Shown here: piece by piece, positions 26,143 through 32,545 of the stretch | Numbering within the stretch: the stretch's first letter is position 1 | Layout of the letters: each line of letters starts with the position of its first letter | Notes under the pieces: model-generated | What the model was told of the DNA's origin: nothing | What the model saw: the letters and a program-made list of their open reading frames with translations, nothing else | Databases searched by the model: none | Made by a program: the position numbers and the translations under genes | NCBI RefSeq assembly: GCF_002095315.1 | Contig: NZ_MLFN01000049.1 | Location: forward strand, 1 to 32,545 | Source: Pantoea conspicua | GTDB taxonomy: Bacteria > Pseudomonadota > Gammaproteobacteria > Enterobacterales > Enterobacteriaceae | DNA: 32,545 bases | Reading direction: 5' to 3'

Positions 26143-26240
26143 CCACTGTAGCGAGTAAACTAACCACTGTAGTGAGATAAAAAACCACTGTGGCGAGTAG
26201 ATTAACCACTGTAGTGAGTGCTAGTATCCACTGTATAGAG
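26143..26240 (+). repeat. Iteron block 2 (5 copies, ~21-bp period)
   Basis: Copies start at 26143 (CCACTGTAGCGAG), 26164 (CCACTGTAGTGAG), 26185 (CCACTGTGGCGAG), 26206 (CCACTGTAGTGAG) and 26228 (CCACTGTATAGAG). Spacing 21, 21, 21 and 22 bp. The last copy ends 40 bp before the repA ATG, so RepA binding probably also represses its own promoter. Confidence 0.95.
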
Positions 26241-26280
26241 TAACGGCGACTCTCGCTTGTTCACATCACGGATCTGTTAT

Positions 26281-27354
26281 ATGCCAAAAAAAGAACCCGA
26301 TATCCTGAACATAGCTGAAGCGTTTAGTGAAACAGACAAACGCACCGGTGAAGTTGTCACCCTGACCCCCAACAGTAACAACACGGTGCAGCCTGTTGCT
26401 CTGATGCGTCTGGGCCTGTTTGTTCCCACGCTAAAATCCACTGCGCGCAGTCAGAAAAACCAGATGAACGCGATGGATGTCACGCAGGATCTGAAGCAGC
26501 TTTCGCTGGTGAGATCGGAAGGGTATGACAACATCAAGATCCTGGGTGCCCGTCTGGATATGGACAACGACTTTAAAACCTGGGTAGGTATCATCCGTGC
26601 ATTCGCTACGCATGAGTGTCTGGGAGACACTGTAACGCTCTCTTTCGTCGAATTTGCAAAGCTGTGTGGCATCCCATCAGTTCGTCTCTCATCGAAGCTC
26701 AGGAACCGTCTGGACGCTTCTTTGACGCGTATCGCTTCTAATACCCTGACCTTTACCAGCAAAGGCGGTGAAAACTACACCACGCACCTGGTGCAGTCCG
26801 CTAAATACAGTATTAAAAAAGATACGGTGACCCTGCAGGCCGATCCTAAGATCTTTGAGTTGTACCAGTTCGACAGAAAAGTGCTGTTGCAGCTTAAAGC
26901 CATTAACGAACTGGCACGCAAAGAGTCCGCACAGGCGCTTTACACCTTCATTGAAAGCCTGCCACCAAAGCCTGCGCCGATATCTATGGCAAGGCTGCGC
27001 GCCAGGCTTAACCTTACTTCCCGCGTTATCACACAGAATGCGACCGTGAGAAAAGCGATGGAGCAGTTAAAAGAGATTGGTTATCTCGACTACACCGAAA
27101 CCAAGCGCGGCTCGTCAGTCTATTTCTGGGTCCATTATCGCCATCCAAAGCTTCGCCCGGCAGAGCTGCCATTTAACCAGTCAGGCTTAATCGATGATGA
27201 TATTGATGACTACGATGACATCGACAGCGATGAGGGCATTATTGACGTAAATCTGCCCGATATCCTGCCGGAAGAGGAGAGCAGCGAATTAGTGATGGTG
27301 TCACGGGAAGAAAAAGAGTTACTGAATAAAATACGGAATGAGAAAAAGAGATAA
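26281..27354 (+). CDS. repA: Plasmid replication initiator RepA (RepB/Rep_3 family)
   Basis: 357 aa from the ATG at 26281; an in-frame TTG at 26257 is less likely. The first ~40 residues are variable, then comes the initiator core: [37 protein letters not shown], then two winged-helix regions ([15 protein letters not shown] near the middle; a second with [14 protein letters not shown] and [20 protein letters not shown]). This is the iteron-binding RepFIB/Rep_3 pattern. An unusually acidic C-terminal tail follows (about residues 305-345, [15 protein letters not shown]), ending in a basic segment. Iterons flank the gene on both sides, so copy number is presumably controlled by RepA titration and handcuffing. 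Confidence 0.95.
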   Translation: MPKKEPDILNIAEAFSETDKRTGEVVTLTPNSNNTVQPVALMRLGLFVPTLKSTARSQKNQMNAMDVTQDLKQLSLVRSEGYDNIKILGARLDMDNDFKTWVGIIRAFATHECLGDTVTLSFVEFAKLCGIPSVRLSSKLRNRLDASLTRIASNTLTFTSKGGENYTTHLVQSAKYSIKKDTVTLQADPKIFELYQFDRKVLLQLKAINELARKESAQALYTFIESLPPKPAPISMARLRARLNLTSRVITQNATVRKAMEQLKEIGYLDYTETKRGSSVYFWVHYRHPKLRPAELPFNQSGLIDDDIDDYDDIDSDEGIIDVNLPDILPEEESSELVMVSREEKELLNKIRNEKKR

Positions 27355-27417
27355 GTTTTTGATTGATAAATGTTTAATGTGAGTAAAATTATATGCAGGG
27401 GTCACACAGTACGCTAA

Positions 27418-27488
27418 CCACTGTAGCGAGTAATGCTTCAAATCCTAACCGCTGAAGTGAGTGTGAGAAACATCACTCGCTATAGTGG
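27418..27488. repeat. Iteron orientation switch: two forward, one reverse copy
   Basis: A forward exact core at 27418-27430, a degenerate forward copy at 27449-27461 (CCGCTGAAGTGAG) and a reverse copy CTCGCTATAGTGG at 27476-27488. From here to 28691 recognisable copies are in reverse orientation. Confidence 0.85.
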
Positions 27489-27613
27489 TTAGGACGCTGG
27501 CATCCAGCTGATGGTATCCCTGCCGCCTCTATCGCTTCAGGTTCCGGAACGACTGATTTCCTGCTATGTTCCACCCTGGAACCGACTATTATCGATCTCC
27601 TTTCCGGAAAGCT

Positions 27614-27735
27614 CTCTCTTAAGTGGTTCTTCGTGAGGCGCATTCACAATGTGATGTCCGATACTTGCTGCGTTAGCTGTGCTGCTCTGCCTTCCAGCCA
27701 GGACATCGGCAATTAACGGTTACTCGCTATAGTGG
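27614..27735 (-). repeat. Sparse reverse iterons
   Basis: A degenerate copy CTCTCTTAAGTGG (27614-27626), which like the array further on is followed by TTCTT and a GAGG run, and a good copy CTCGCTATAGTGG (27723-27735), then a partial CTCACTATAAAT (27739-27750). No ORF of note in 27490-27890. Confidence 0.65.
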
Positions 27736-27890
27736 TTACTCACTATAAATTTATCCTCTGAACACCATGGTGTAAGCCTGCAAAGCCGGGTTTCTCTGAC
27801 CGTTTTCTTTACCGCTGTGGTTCACAGATCATTTTTTAATCCATTACCGCTCATTTTTGTTCATAAAAAAGTCAGCAAGCTTCTTACCTT

Positions 27891-28102
27891 CTCGCTACAG
27901 TGGTTCTTATTTGAGGTGGCAGAGTTAAATGCTCGCTACAGTGGTTCTTATTTGAGGTGGAAGGGTTAAATGCTCGCTACAGTGGTTCTTATTTGAAGTG
28001 GCGGGGTCAAATGCTCGCTACAGTGGTTCTTATTTGAGATGGCGACGTTAAATGCTCGCTACAGTGGTTGAAGTTATTGGTTACAGATACTCGCTACAGT
28101 GG
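27891..28102 (-). repeat. 41-bp tandem iteron array downstream of repA
   Basis: Exact reverse cores CTCGCTACAGTGG start at 27891, 27932, 27973, 28014 and 28055 with a constant 41-bp period, and a sixth at 28090 (35 bp). The spacer is also conserved (TTCTTATTTGAGGTGG, then a variable few bases and GTTAAATG), so this is a true tandem duplication. 41 bp is about four helical turns, twice the period of the origin iterons. By analogy with P1 incA this is likely an incompatibility/copy-control locus. Confidence 0.95.
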
Positions 28103-28184
28103 TTATTCAGCGATAGCGCAATGGAAATTCATGCCGCTACGTTATATGAAGTGGCTGGCAAACGTCACATTGCACAACGATTTA

Positions 28185-28691
28185 CTCTCTATAGTGGTTA
28201 GCGGGTGCCGGATAAAGGTGATAACGCCTGAGGCTGAGGCCTGCGGCAGTGATGGGTGCCTGTGATAAGACGTTGCAGGCGCAGTGTTCGTTCCGTCGAT
28301 AACCTCATCCACGGCATCGCTGAATCTGCTCGCTACAGTGGTTAGCTGAGCGCGATAAGAATCTCGCTGACGTGATTAGGCAGTACCTGAACTTAAGACA
28401 GGCTGCATTCAGAGCTACACTAAATCGCTTTGCCGATAAGTTTCAGCTACTCGCTATAGTGGTAATCTGCAGAGTATATTTCTGAATAATCATCCGCAAC
28501 GGTGGTCTGCGCGCAATTATTACGCATACTACTCGCTACAGTGGTTGTACTGACGCCCGATTGGTTGTGTTTACTCGCCATAGTGGATATGCGTCTTTTT
28601 CGGCTTCGGTAATGGTAAGGCAAGCAGCAGAATCAGACGCTTTTGTTACTCGCTACAGTGGATAGACAAGCATGTTTACTCGCTATAGTGG
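28185..28691 (-). repeat. Dispersed reverse iterons to the end of the control region
   Basis: Cores start at 28185 (CTCTCTATAGTGG), 28329 (exact), 28364 (degenerate CTCGCTGACGTGA), 28450 (CTCGCTATAGTGG), 28493 (degenerate), 28532 (exact), 28574 (CTCGCCATAGTGG), 28649 (exact) and 28679 (CTCGCTATAGTGG). Between 28450 and 28574 the spacing is again about 41 bp (43, 39, 42), suggesting an older, eroded part of the same array. No protein gene is supported in 27355-28840. Confidence 0.85.
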
Positions 28692-28782
28692 TTAGGTTAA
28701 GCCTGTAACATTCGGATGCGTGACAAACCTGTAACACGCTATGCGTTACAAACGCCAATAAAGCGAGGACTGAAACCAGGAT

Positions 28783-28812
28783 AAAAAAAGGGCCCGCCAT
28801 CCGGCGAGCCCT
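28783..28812 (-). terminator. Terminator of bluF
   Basis: The minus-strand stem AGGGCTCGCC / GGCGGGCCCT (one T-G pair, 4-nt loop, 28789-28812) is followed by seven U. It ends leftward transcription before it enters the iteron array. Confidence 0.9.
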
Positions 28813-28840
28813 GTATTTGTGACGGGCCGCGGCGCGAGGA

Positions 28841-30034
28841 TTACATCGCTTCGCGGTATTCCGGCCAGGCAACAGACCGGGCATCATATCGTCCTGCGGC
28901 GGCAAACAGGGTTCCCTGGAAATTGATCACGCCAGCGGCTTCCAGCCACATCCACTCTTCAGCCTGCACGATACCAGCCGCGATCACCGTGATTTCCAGT
29001 GCTGAACAGCATTTGATAATCGCCTGTACCACCGCTTGTTTTGGGCCACTGCGATGTACATCGCGCGTAATTCCTGCATCGATGCGGATACGGTCTGGCT
29101 GAATATGCGTAAGTAATGATAAGCCAGCCGAGCCGTCGCCAAAGTTGTCGACTGAAAGGCTGATCCCTACTGCTTTAAGTTCGCGCACAGCTTCAGAAAA
29201 TGCCTCAAGCTGCGAGATAACTTCGGTTTCGCTAACCCCGATTACTACCTGTTCGGGCACCAGACCCGCTTGCTCTATCGCCGCGACAATCTGTTTAACG
29301 GCATCCGGTACCACCACCAGCGTCATAGGCAGCAGGCTGACGTAGAGCGTCATACCGTCCGGGCAGACAAGGCCAGCATGCGCAAACGTCTTTTTCACCG
29401 TTTCAAGATCGTTCAGGTAGAGCTGCTGACCCGCTACTTGCTCAGATACCGTGCCTGTCGGACGTGTAGTGGTCGCTTCAATAGCGGTCACCTGACGTGC
29501 CAGCGGATCCACTACCGGCCGGAAACTGACCCCTTCGGTGAGCGGTCTGGAGTCCGGCACATCGCTGCGTTCAGAAATGAATTCCCAGTAGCCAGGCGGC
29601 AGAACCTCGTAGTAATTTTCTTTCTCACGTGATTCAACAAAAGTCCGCAGAAATTGCAGCGCCCGATCATCATAGGTCAAACGGTATTTCGAGGTGCCTT
29701 TGTCAAGCACCGCCTGCAACAACGAAGAACGGTCGTGCTCGCGCAGGTCAAACAGTTCCATCCCGGCATTACCAAAGCGGCGGGAAGGCGCGTAGTCACG
29801 CATCAACTCCACCACGTTGTGATGACGCCGATCGGCGCAGATCCGACGGTAAACAGCCAGAATGCCCGCTTCAGGCCCTTCCAGCAGCTGAAAAAAATGC
29901 GTACCGTTAAACAATAAAATGCCGGTCACATCGTGAGACGCATTAATTCTGCTGGCATTTTTCACCATTTCGGGCAGGGTCTTAACGGGAAAGTCATCCG
30001 AAATATGGCTGCGATATATTATTGTGGTCAGCAT
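28841..30034 (-). CDS. bluF: Blue-light sensor with BLUF and degenerate EAL domain (BluF/YcgF)
   Basis: 397 aa from the ATG at 30034 (MLTTIIYRSHISDD), CGGAG upstream; E. coli BluF is 403 aa. The BLUF domain (1-95) has the flavin-site residues Y7, N31 (NASHDVTGILLFNG) and Q49 (HFFQLLEG). The linker KYRLTYDDRALQFLRTFVES is followed by an EAL-like domain (~160-395) that lacks the catalytic set: the EAL position reads AIEATTTRP and the DDFG position reads VDNFGDGSAG. In E. coli the EAL domain has no phosphodiesterase activity but, on blue light, binds and antagonises the MerR-like repressor BluR, which relieves repression of biofilm-related genes. No bluR gene is seen in this window. Confidence 0.93.
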   Translation of the reverse strand: MLTTIIYRSHISDDFPVKTLPEMVKNASRINASHDVTGILLFNGTHFFQLLEGPEAGILAVYRRICADRRHHNVVELMRDYAPSRRFGNAGMELFDLREHDRSSLLQAVLDKGTSKYRLTYDDRALQFLRTFVESREKENYYEVLPPGYWEFISERSDVPDSRPLTEGVSFRPVVDPLARQVTAIEATTTRPTGTVSEQVAGQQLYLNDLETVKKTFAHAGLVCPDGMTLYVSLLPMTLVVVPDAVKQIVAAIEQAGLVPEQVVIGVSETEVISQLEAFSEAVRELKAVGISLSVDNFGDGSAGLSLLTHIQPDRIRIDAGITRDVHRSGPKQAVVQAIIKCCSALEITVIAAGIVQAEEWMWLEAAGVINFQGTLFAAAGRYDARSVAWPEYREAM

Positions 30035-30321
30035 GTGCAGCTCCGGTTTTATGTGATTGTCGGGGGACACGCTAACATTGTTCAAATAATGTTGCATCTA
30101 ACCTTATTCATCGTCGCACAGACTGCACCATCACAGGTGGGAGTAAGCGAAACGGCAGACTGACTGGTAACAAACTTTTAACCGTAGCGGCAAAAAGTTG
30201 AAGATATACGCCTGGTGAAACGGCGTTCAGACACCCCGGAAACAGAGCAGCAGGCCACATGGGGGAAGCTGAATGCAAAAAAGTCCGCATTTTGGGCAGC
30301 GCTGTCAGATAACAGCTGAGC

Positions 30322-30531
30322 TTATTTGATCAGATCAGCAGAGACGTACGCGCGATTGTCGACACGGACACCGGTAATTTTATATGACGCGCCAGCATCT
30401 TTGGCCTGCGTCGCGATTTTCGCTTCATCGGCATCCAGCGTAGAGGCGATTACGGTAATACTCTGGGCAAAACTACTGAAAGAGATCAGCGTCAGGGCGG
30501 CAACAGAAACAAAATTATTGATGATTTTCAT
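30322..30531 (-). CDS. Small secreted DUF1471 protein (YhcN/BhsA/McbA family)
   Basis: 69 aa from the ATG at 30531 (GAGGAA about 6 nt upstream; the ATG at 30537 would be too close). A signal peptide MKIINNFVSVAALTLISFSS with cleavage near SFA/QS leaves a ~46-aa mature domain beginning QSITVIASTLDADEAKIATQ and ending SADLIK, the usual DUF1471 form. Family members such as BhsA, McbA and YhcN are periplasmic or outer-membrane-associated and respond to acid, oxidative or metal stress and affect biofilm. It sits between two light/c-di-GMP-type signalling genes, which suggests a surface-related output, but that is inference. Confidence 0.88.
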   Translation of the reverse strand: MKIINNFVSVAALTLISFSSFAQSITVIASTLDADEAKIATQAKDAGASYKITGVRVDNRAYVSADLIK

Positions 30532-30701
30532 GGTCATTTCCTCAGTTCTTTTTGTTCTGAAGAGGTATTTTGCCTCGATGGGGTGAATAGCAGGTGTAAT
30601 GACGAGGAAGGGGAATAGGGATGCCTTGCTGTTAATTTTCAAATATTTTGAGTGTCTTTGCTTAGGCCGGATCAATCTGCCTGAACGGCGATAATAACAA
30701 A

Positions 30702-30724
30702 GCGCTGTCTGCAACAGACAGCGC
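30702..30724 (-). terminator. Terminator of the EAL-domain gene
   Basis: GCGCTGTCTG-CAA-CAGACAGCGC, a perfect 10-bp stem with 3-nt loop; on the minus strand it is followed by TTTGTTATTAT. It lies 33 bp past the stop. Confidence 0.8.
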
Positions 30725-30756
30725 CTGGGATCTTTTCAGCCTGATCGATGCCCGCC

Positions 30757-32541
30757 TCAATAACACTCTCCGCGCAGTTTCCAGTGCAACCAGTGATTCA
30801 GCGCTTCTTCCGTAAGGGGTTTTGAGTAGAAAAAGCCCTGTGCCTGATCGCAGCCATATTCGGTCAGCGAGCGCACAGCATCGGGGCACTCGACGCCTTC
30901 TGCCAGCACCACATAGTCCAGCTCTTTGAGCATAGCGATAATGCTGCGAGCGATTATACGTGAAGCCGTATCAGAGGAGAGTTCACTGATCAGTGAACGA
31001 TCCAGCTTAATCACATCAAGCGGCATTCGTCGCAGATAGCTGATATTGCTGTAGCCGGAACCGAAATCATCGAGCGAAATGCCAAAGCCACGGTGTTTCA
31101 GCAATTCCAGGGCGCGCAAAGCCGTCGGGCTTTCAATGATACGTTCGGTCTCCAGACACTCGATGCCCAGCAGCGACGTCGGCAGTTTTGCCTTTAGCAT
31201 TTTACTCTCAAGCGCGGCGGCAAACCCCTCACGTGAAAAGTCGCGGACGCTGACGTTGACGGTTAACGGCAACTGGATATAGTTATTCCGCAGTCGTCGC
31301 AGGCGATCAACGGCCTGATCGATCACCCAGGCCGTCAGGGTGGAAAGCAGATCGGTCTGCTCAGCCAGCGGAAGAAAAGCTGCGGGAGAGAGTTCACCGC
31401 GTGTGGGGTGATGCCAGCGGACCAGCGCTTCCAGTCCGACCGGTTTACCACTGTGCAGGCAAATCTTTGGCTGATAGACCAGATAGAGCCCGACATTGTC
31501 GCGCAAGGCCATTTTAAGATCGGTCATCAGTACGAAATCCTCGGTACGCTGCATCTCTGATGCCACGTCGAAGCGGTGTGAAGGCAAGCCCCGACCCACC
31601 GCTTCGTTGAGTGCACTGACCGCCCGACGAAGCACTTCAGGTGCCGGCACGCTGCCAGCGAGAAAGTCAGCCTCGCCAGTGTGGGTGGTCAGTGCCACGG
31701 ACAAGCCTTCATCCATATCAGCACTGATGCCTTCCAGACGGCCCGCGACCCACGCCGCACTCAGCCGGCTATCTGCACGGGTTAAAATGGCGAAACGGCC
31801 TGTAGCGACCGTATAGAGCATTTCGCCCACCGCCGGACGCAGCCGCAGCGGCAACAACGTCGCCATATCTTTCAGCAGATTTTCAACGGGGCCCATCCCC
31901 ATCGTGCGGGCCAGCTCGTAAGCACGTGACATGTCGATGCAATCGATCAGCACCAGCCGCCGCGGCGTGGTATCGCCTGCCACGGCCAGGTATTGCAAAT
32001 CGCGGATCAGACGCTGGCGATTAGGTAAACCGGTCACCGGATCGGCAAAGCCGGCGGAATGCCACGCTTCCAGAAATGACATCACCAGTGTTGAGAGTAG
32101 CTTCAGCGTGGTGACCTGGTCAGCGCCAAATGCATGCGGCGCGGTGTCAGTCACGCACAAGGTGCCCAGAATGATCCCCTCACGGTTTTTTAACGGCACG
32201 CCGGCATAGAAGCGAATAAATGGCACGCCGGTAATTAACGGATGGGTGACAAAACGCGCATCAAGATAGGTGTCGGGTACAATAACCGCGCTATCGCTGT
32301 CGACGACGTGGCGACATAAGGAGTCCTGCCGGGTTGAACGCTCCAGTGCGAAATTGTGTGCCGCGCGTACTGTCTGTAACTCATCATCCAGCACAGAAAT
32401 GAAGCTGCCCGGTATACTCAACGCCTGGCTGGCTAGCCTGACAAATTTTCTGAGCACGTCGTCCCGGCTTTCATCAGGGTTGCTTAACGCCTGCAAAGCA
32501 CGGGTACGGCGCTCGTCGTCGCCGTTTAAATTTTTTAGCAT
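30757..32541 (-). CDS. GAF - degenerate GGDEF - EAL protein (probable c-di-GMP phosphodiesterase)
   Basis: 594 aa as seen from the ATG at 32541; only 4 bp of the window lie upstream, and the frame stays open, so the true start could be further out. Domains: GAF (about 27-160), with wording like ISVLDDELQTVRAAHNFALE and GVPLKNREGIILGTLCVTD; a diguanylate-cyclase-like domain (about 165-330) starting DPVTGLPNRQRLIRDLQ whose GGDEF signature is lost (VATGRFAIL instead); and a full EAL domain (345-590). The EAL domain keeps its metal and catalytic residues: E371 in GLEALVRWHHP, NVSVRDF, IECLETE, LDDFGSGYSNISYL, VIKLDRS, AEGVE and QGFFYSKPL. It should hydrolyse c-di-GMP under control of a small ligand bound by GAF, in the cytoplasm. 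Confidence 0.92.
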   Translation of the reverse strand: MLKNLNGDDERRTRALQALSNPDESRDDVLRKFVRLASQALSIPGSFISVLDDELQTVRAAHNFALERSTRQDSLCRHVVDSDSAVIVPDTYLDARFVTHPLITGVPFIRFYAGVPLKNREGIILGTLCVTDTAPHAFGADQVTTLKLLSTLVMSFLEAWHSAGFADPVTGLPNRQRLIRDLQYLAVAGDTTPRRLVLIDCIDMSRAYELARTMGMGPVENLLKDMATLLPLRLRPAVGEMLYTVATGRFAILTRADSRLSAAWVAGRLEGISADMDEGLSVALTTHTGEADFLAGSVPAPEVLRRAVSALNEAVGRGLPSHRFDVASEMQRTEDFVLMTDLKMALRDNVGLYLVYQPKICLHSGKPVGLEALVRWHHPTRGELSPAAFLPLAEQTDLLSTLTAWVIDQAVDRLRRLRNNYIQLPLTVNVSVRDFSREGFAAALESKMLKAKLPTSLLGIECLETERIIESPTALRALELLKHRGFGISLDDFGSGYSNISYLRRMPLDVIKLDRSLISELSSDTASRIIARSIIAMLKELDYVVLAEGVECPDAVRSLTEYGCDQAQGFFYSKPLTEEALNHWLHWKLRGECY

Positions 32542-32545
32542 GTGT

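Larger units (their letters stand above)
25617..26240. other. Replication origin with two repeated modules
   Basis: Iteron-type origin upstream of repA. Module 1 has a DnaA-box-like TTATCCACC (25617-25625), a perfect DnaA box TTATCCACA (25649-25657), six GATC sites in 25663-25719, then five iterons (25763-25861). Module 2 has TTATCCACT (26007-26015), five GATC sites in 26021-26092, then five iterons (26143-26240). In both modules an AGATCCA heptamer begins exactly 13 bp after the start of the DnaA box (25662 and 26020). AGATCCA heptamers next to iterons are typical of the P1 oriR type, where Dam methylation controls opening. The initiator is presumably RepA. Confidence 0.82.

Noticed and set aside
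27891..28691. CRISPR array
   Set aside because: The repeated cores are 13-17 bp with 41-bp period and largely conserved spacers, match the origin iterons, and no cas gene is present.
28633..28905. 90-aa minus-strand frame with a hydrophobic segment
   Set aside because: It runs through the bluF end, its terminator and two iterons; not a credible gene.

Overview
The window looks like part of a large, low-copy replicon (megaplasmid) of an Erwiniaceae/Enterobacterales bacterium, most likely Pantoea or a close relative. This rests on several things: a repA initiator gene flanked by long iteron arrays, an adjacent parA-parB partition operon, a secreted AroQ-gamma chorismate mutase of the kind first described in Erwinia herbicola (now Pantoea), a BluF photoreceptor, membrane glucose dehydrogenase, and GC-rich enteric codon use. 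The genus and the match to the large Pantoea plasmid (LPP-1) group are inferences from protein resemblance; no database search was possible.

Layout. (1) 1-3.4 kb: the end of an RND efflux adaptor and a complete RND permease, translationally coupled. (2) 3.4-8.1 kb: a small Cys-containing hypothetical gene, then the 2,3-butanediol cluster: divergent LysR regulator budR, and budA (acetolactate decarboxylase), budB (catabolic acetolactate synthase) and budC (acetoin/diacetyl reductase), ending in a terminator. A perfect inverted repeat just before budA is the likely BudR operator. (3) 8.1-8.9 kb: a 5'-truncated, frameshifted CitMHS citrate transporter remnant. (4) 9.1-13.3 kb: an MBL-fold hydrolase, an unusual DUF2382/YsnF stress-type protein that appears to be two genes fused in frame, a haloacetate-dehalogenase-like alpha/beta hydrolase and a PNPOx-like flavoprotein. 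(5) 13.4-15.8 kb: gcd, PQQ glucose dehydrogenase, split by a single-base frameshift between its membrane anchor and its catalytic domain. (6) 16.1-19.9 kb: two GNAT acetyltransferases, a small hypothetical gene, and an SRPBCC protein plus zinc alcohol dehydrogenase operon. (7) 20.3-20.9 kb: periplasmic chorismate mutase.

(8) 21.0-28.7 kb is the replicon core. parA-parB is transcribed leftward. Next comes about 2.4 kb with no intact gene. It holds a decayed SDR gene and a decayed divergent LysR gene, bracketed by two copies of a near-identical palindrome. The origin follows: two successive modules, each made of a DnaA box, a cluster of GATC sites with AGATCCA heptamers, and five iterons at about 21-bp spacing. 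repA comes next, followed by about 1.3 kb of iterons that are mostly in the opposite orientation and include a regular 41-bp tandem array. The double origin and the long inverted downstream array are the most unusual features seen.

(9) 28.8-32.5 kb: signalling genes, all leftward: bluF (BLUF plus degenerate EAL), a small DUF1471/BhsA-like secreted protein, and a GAF-degenerate GGDEF-EAL protein with an intact EAL catalytic set, whose start lies at the edge of the window.

Together the accessory genes concern carbon overflow and acid balance (bud operon, gcd), detoxification (RND pump, hydrolases, alcohol dehydrogenase) and light or c-di-GMP linked surface behaviour. Three loci show decay (citMHS, gcd, SDR/LysR).
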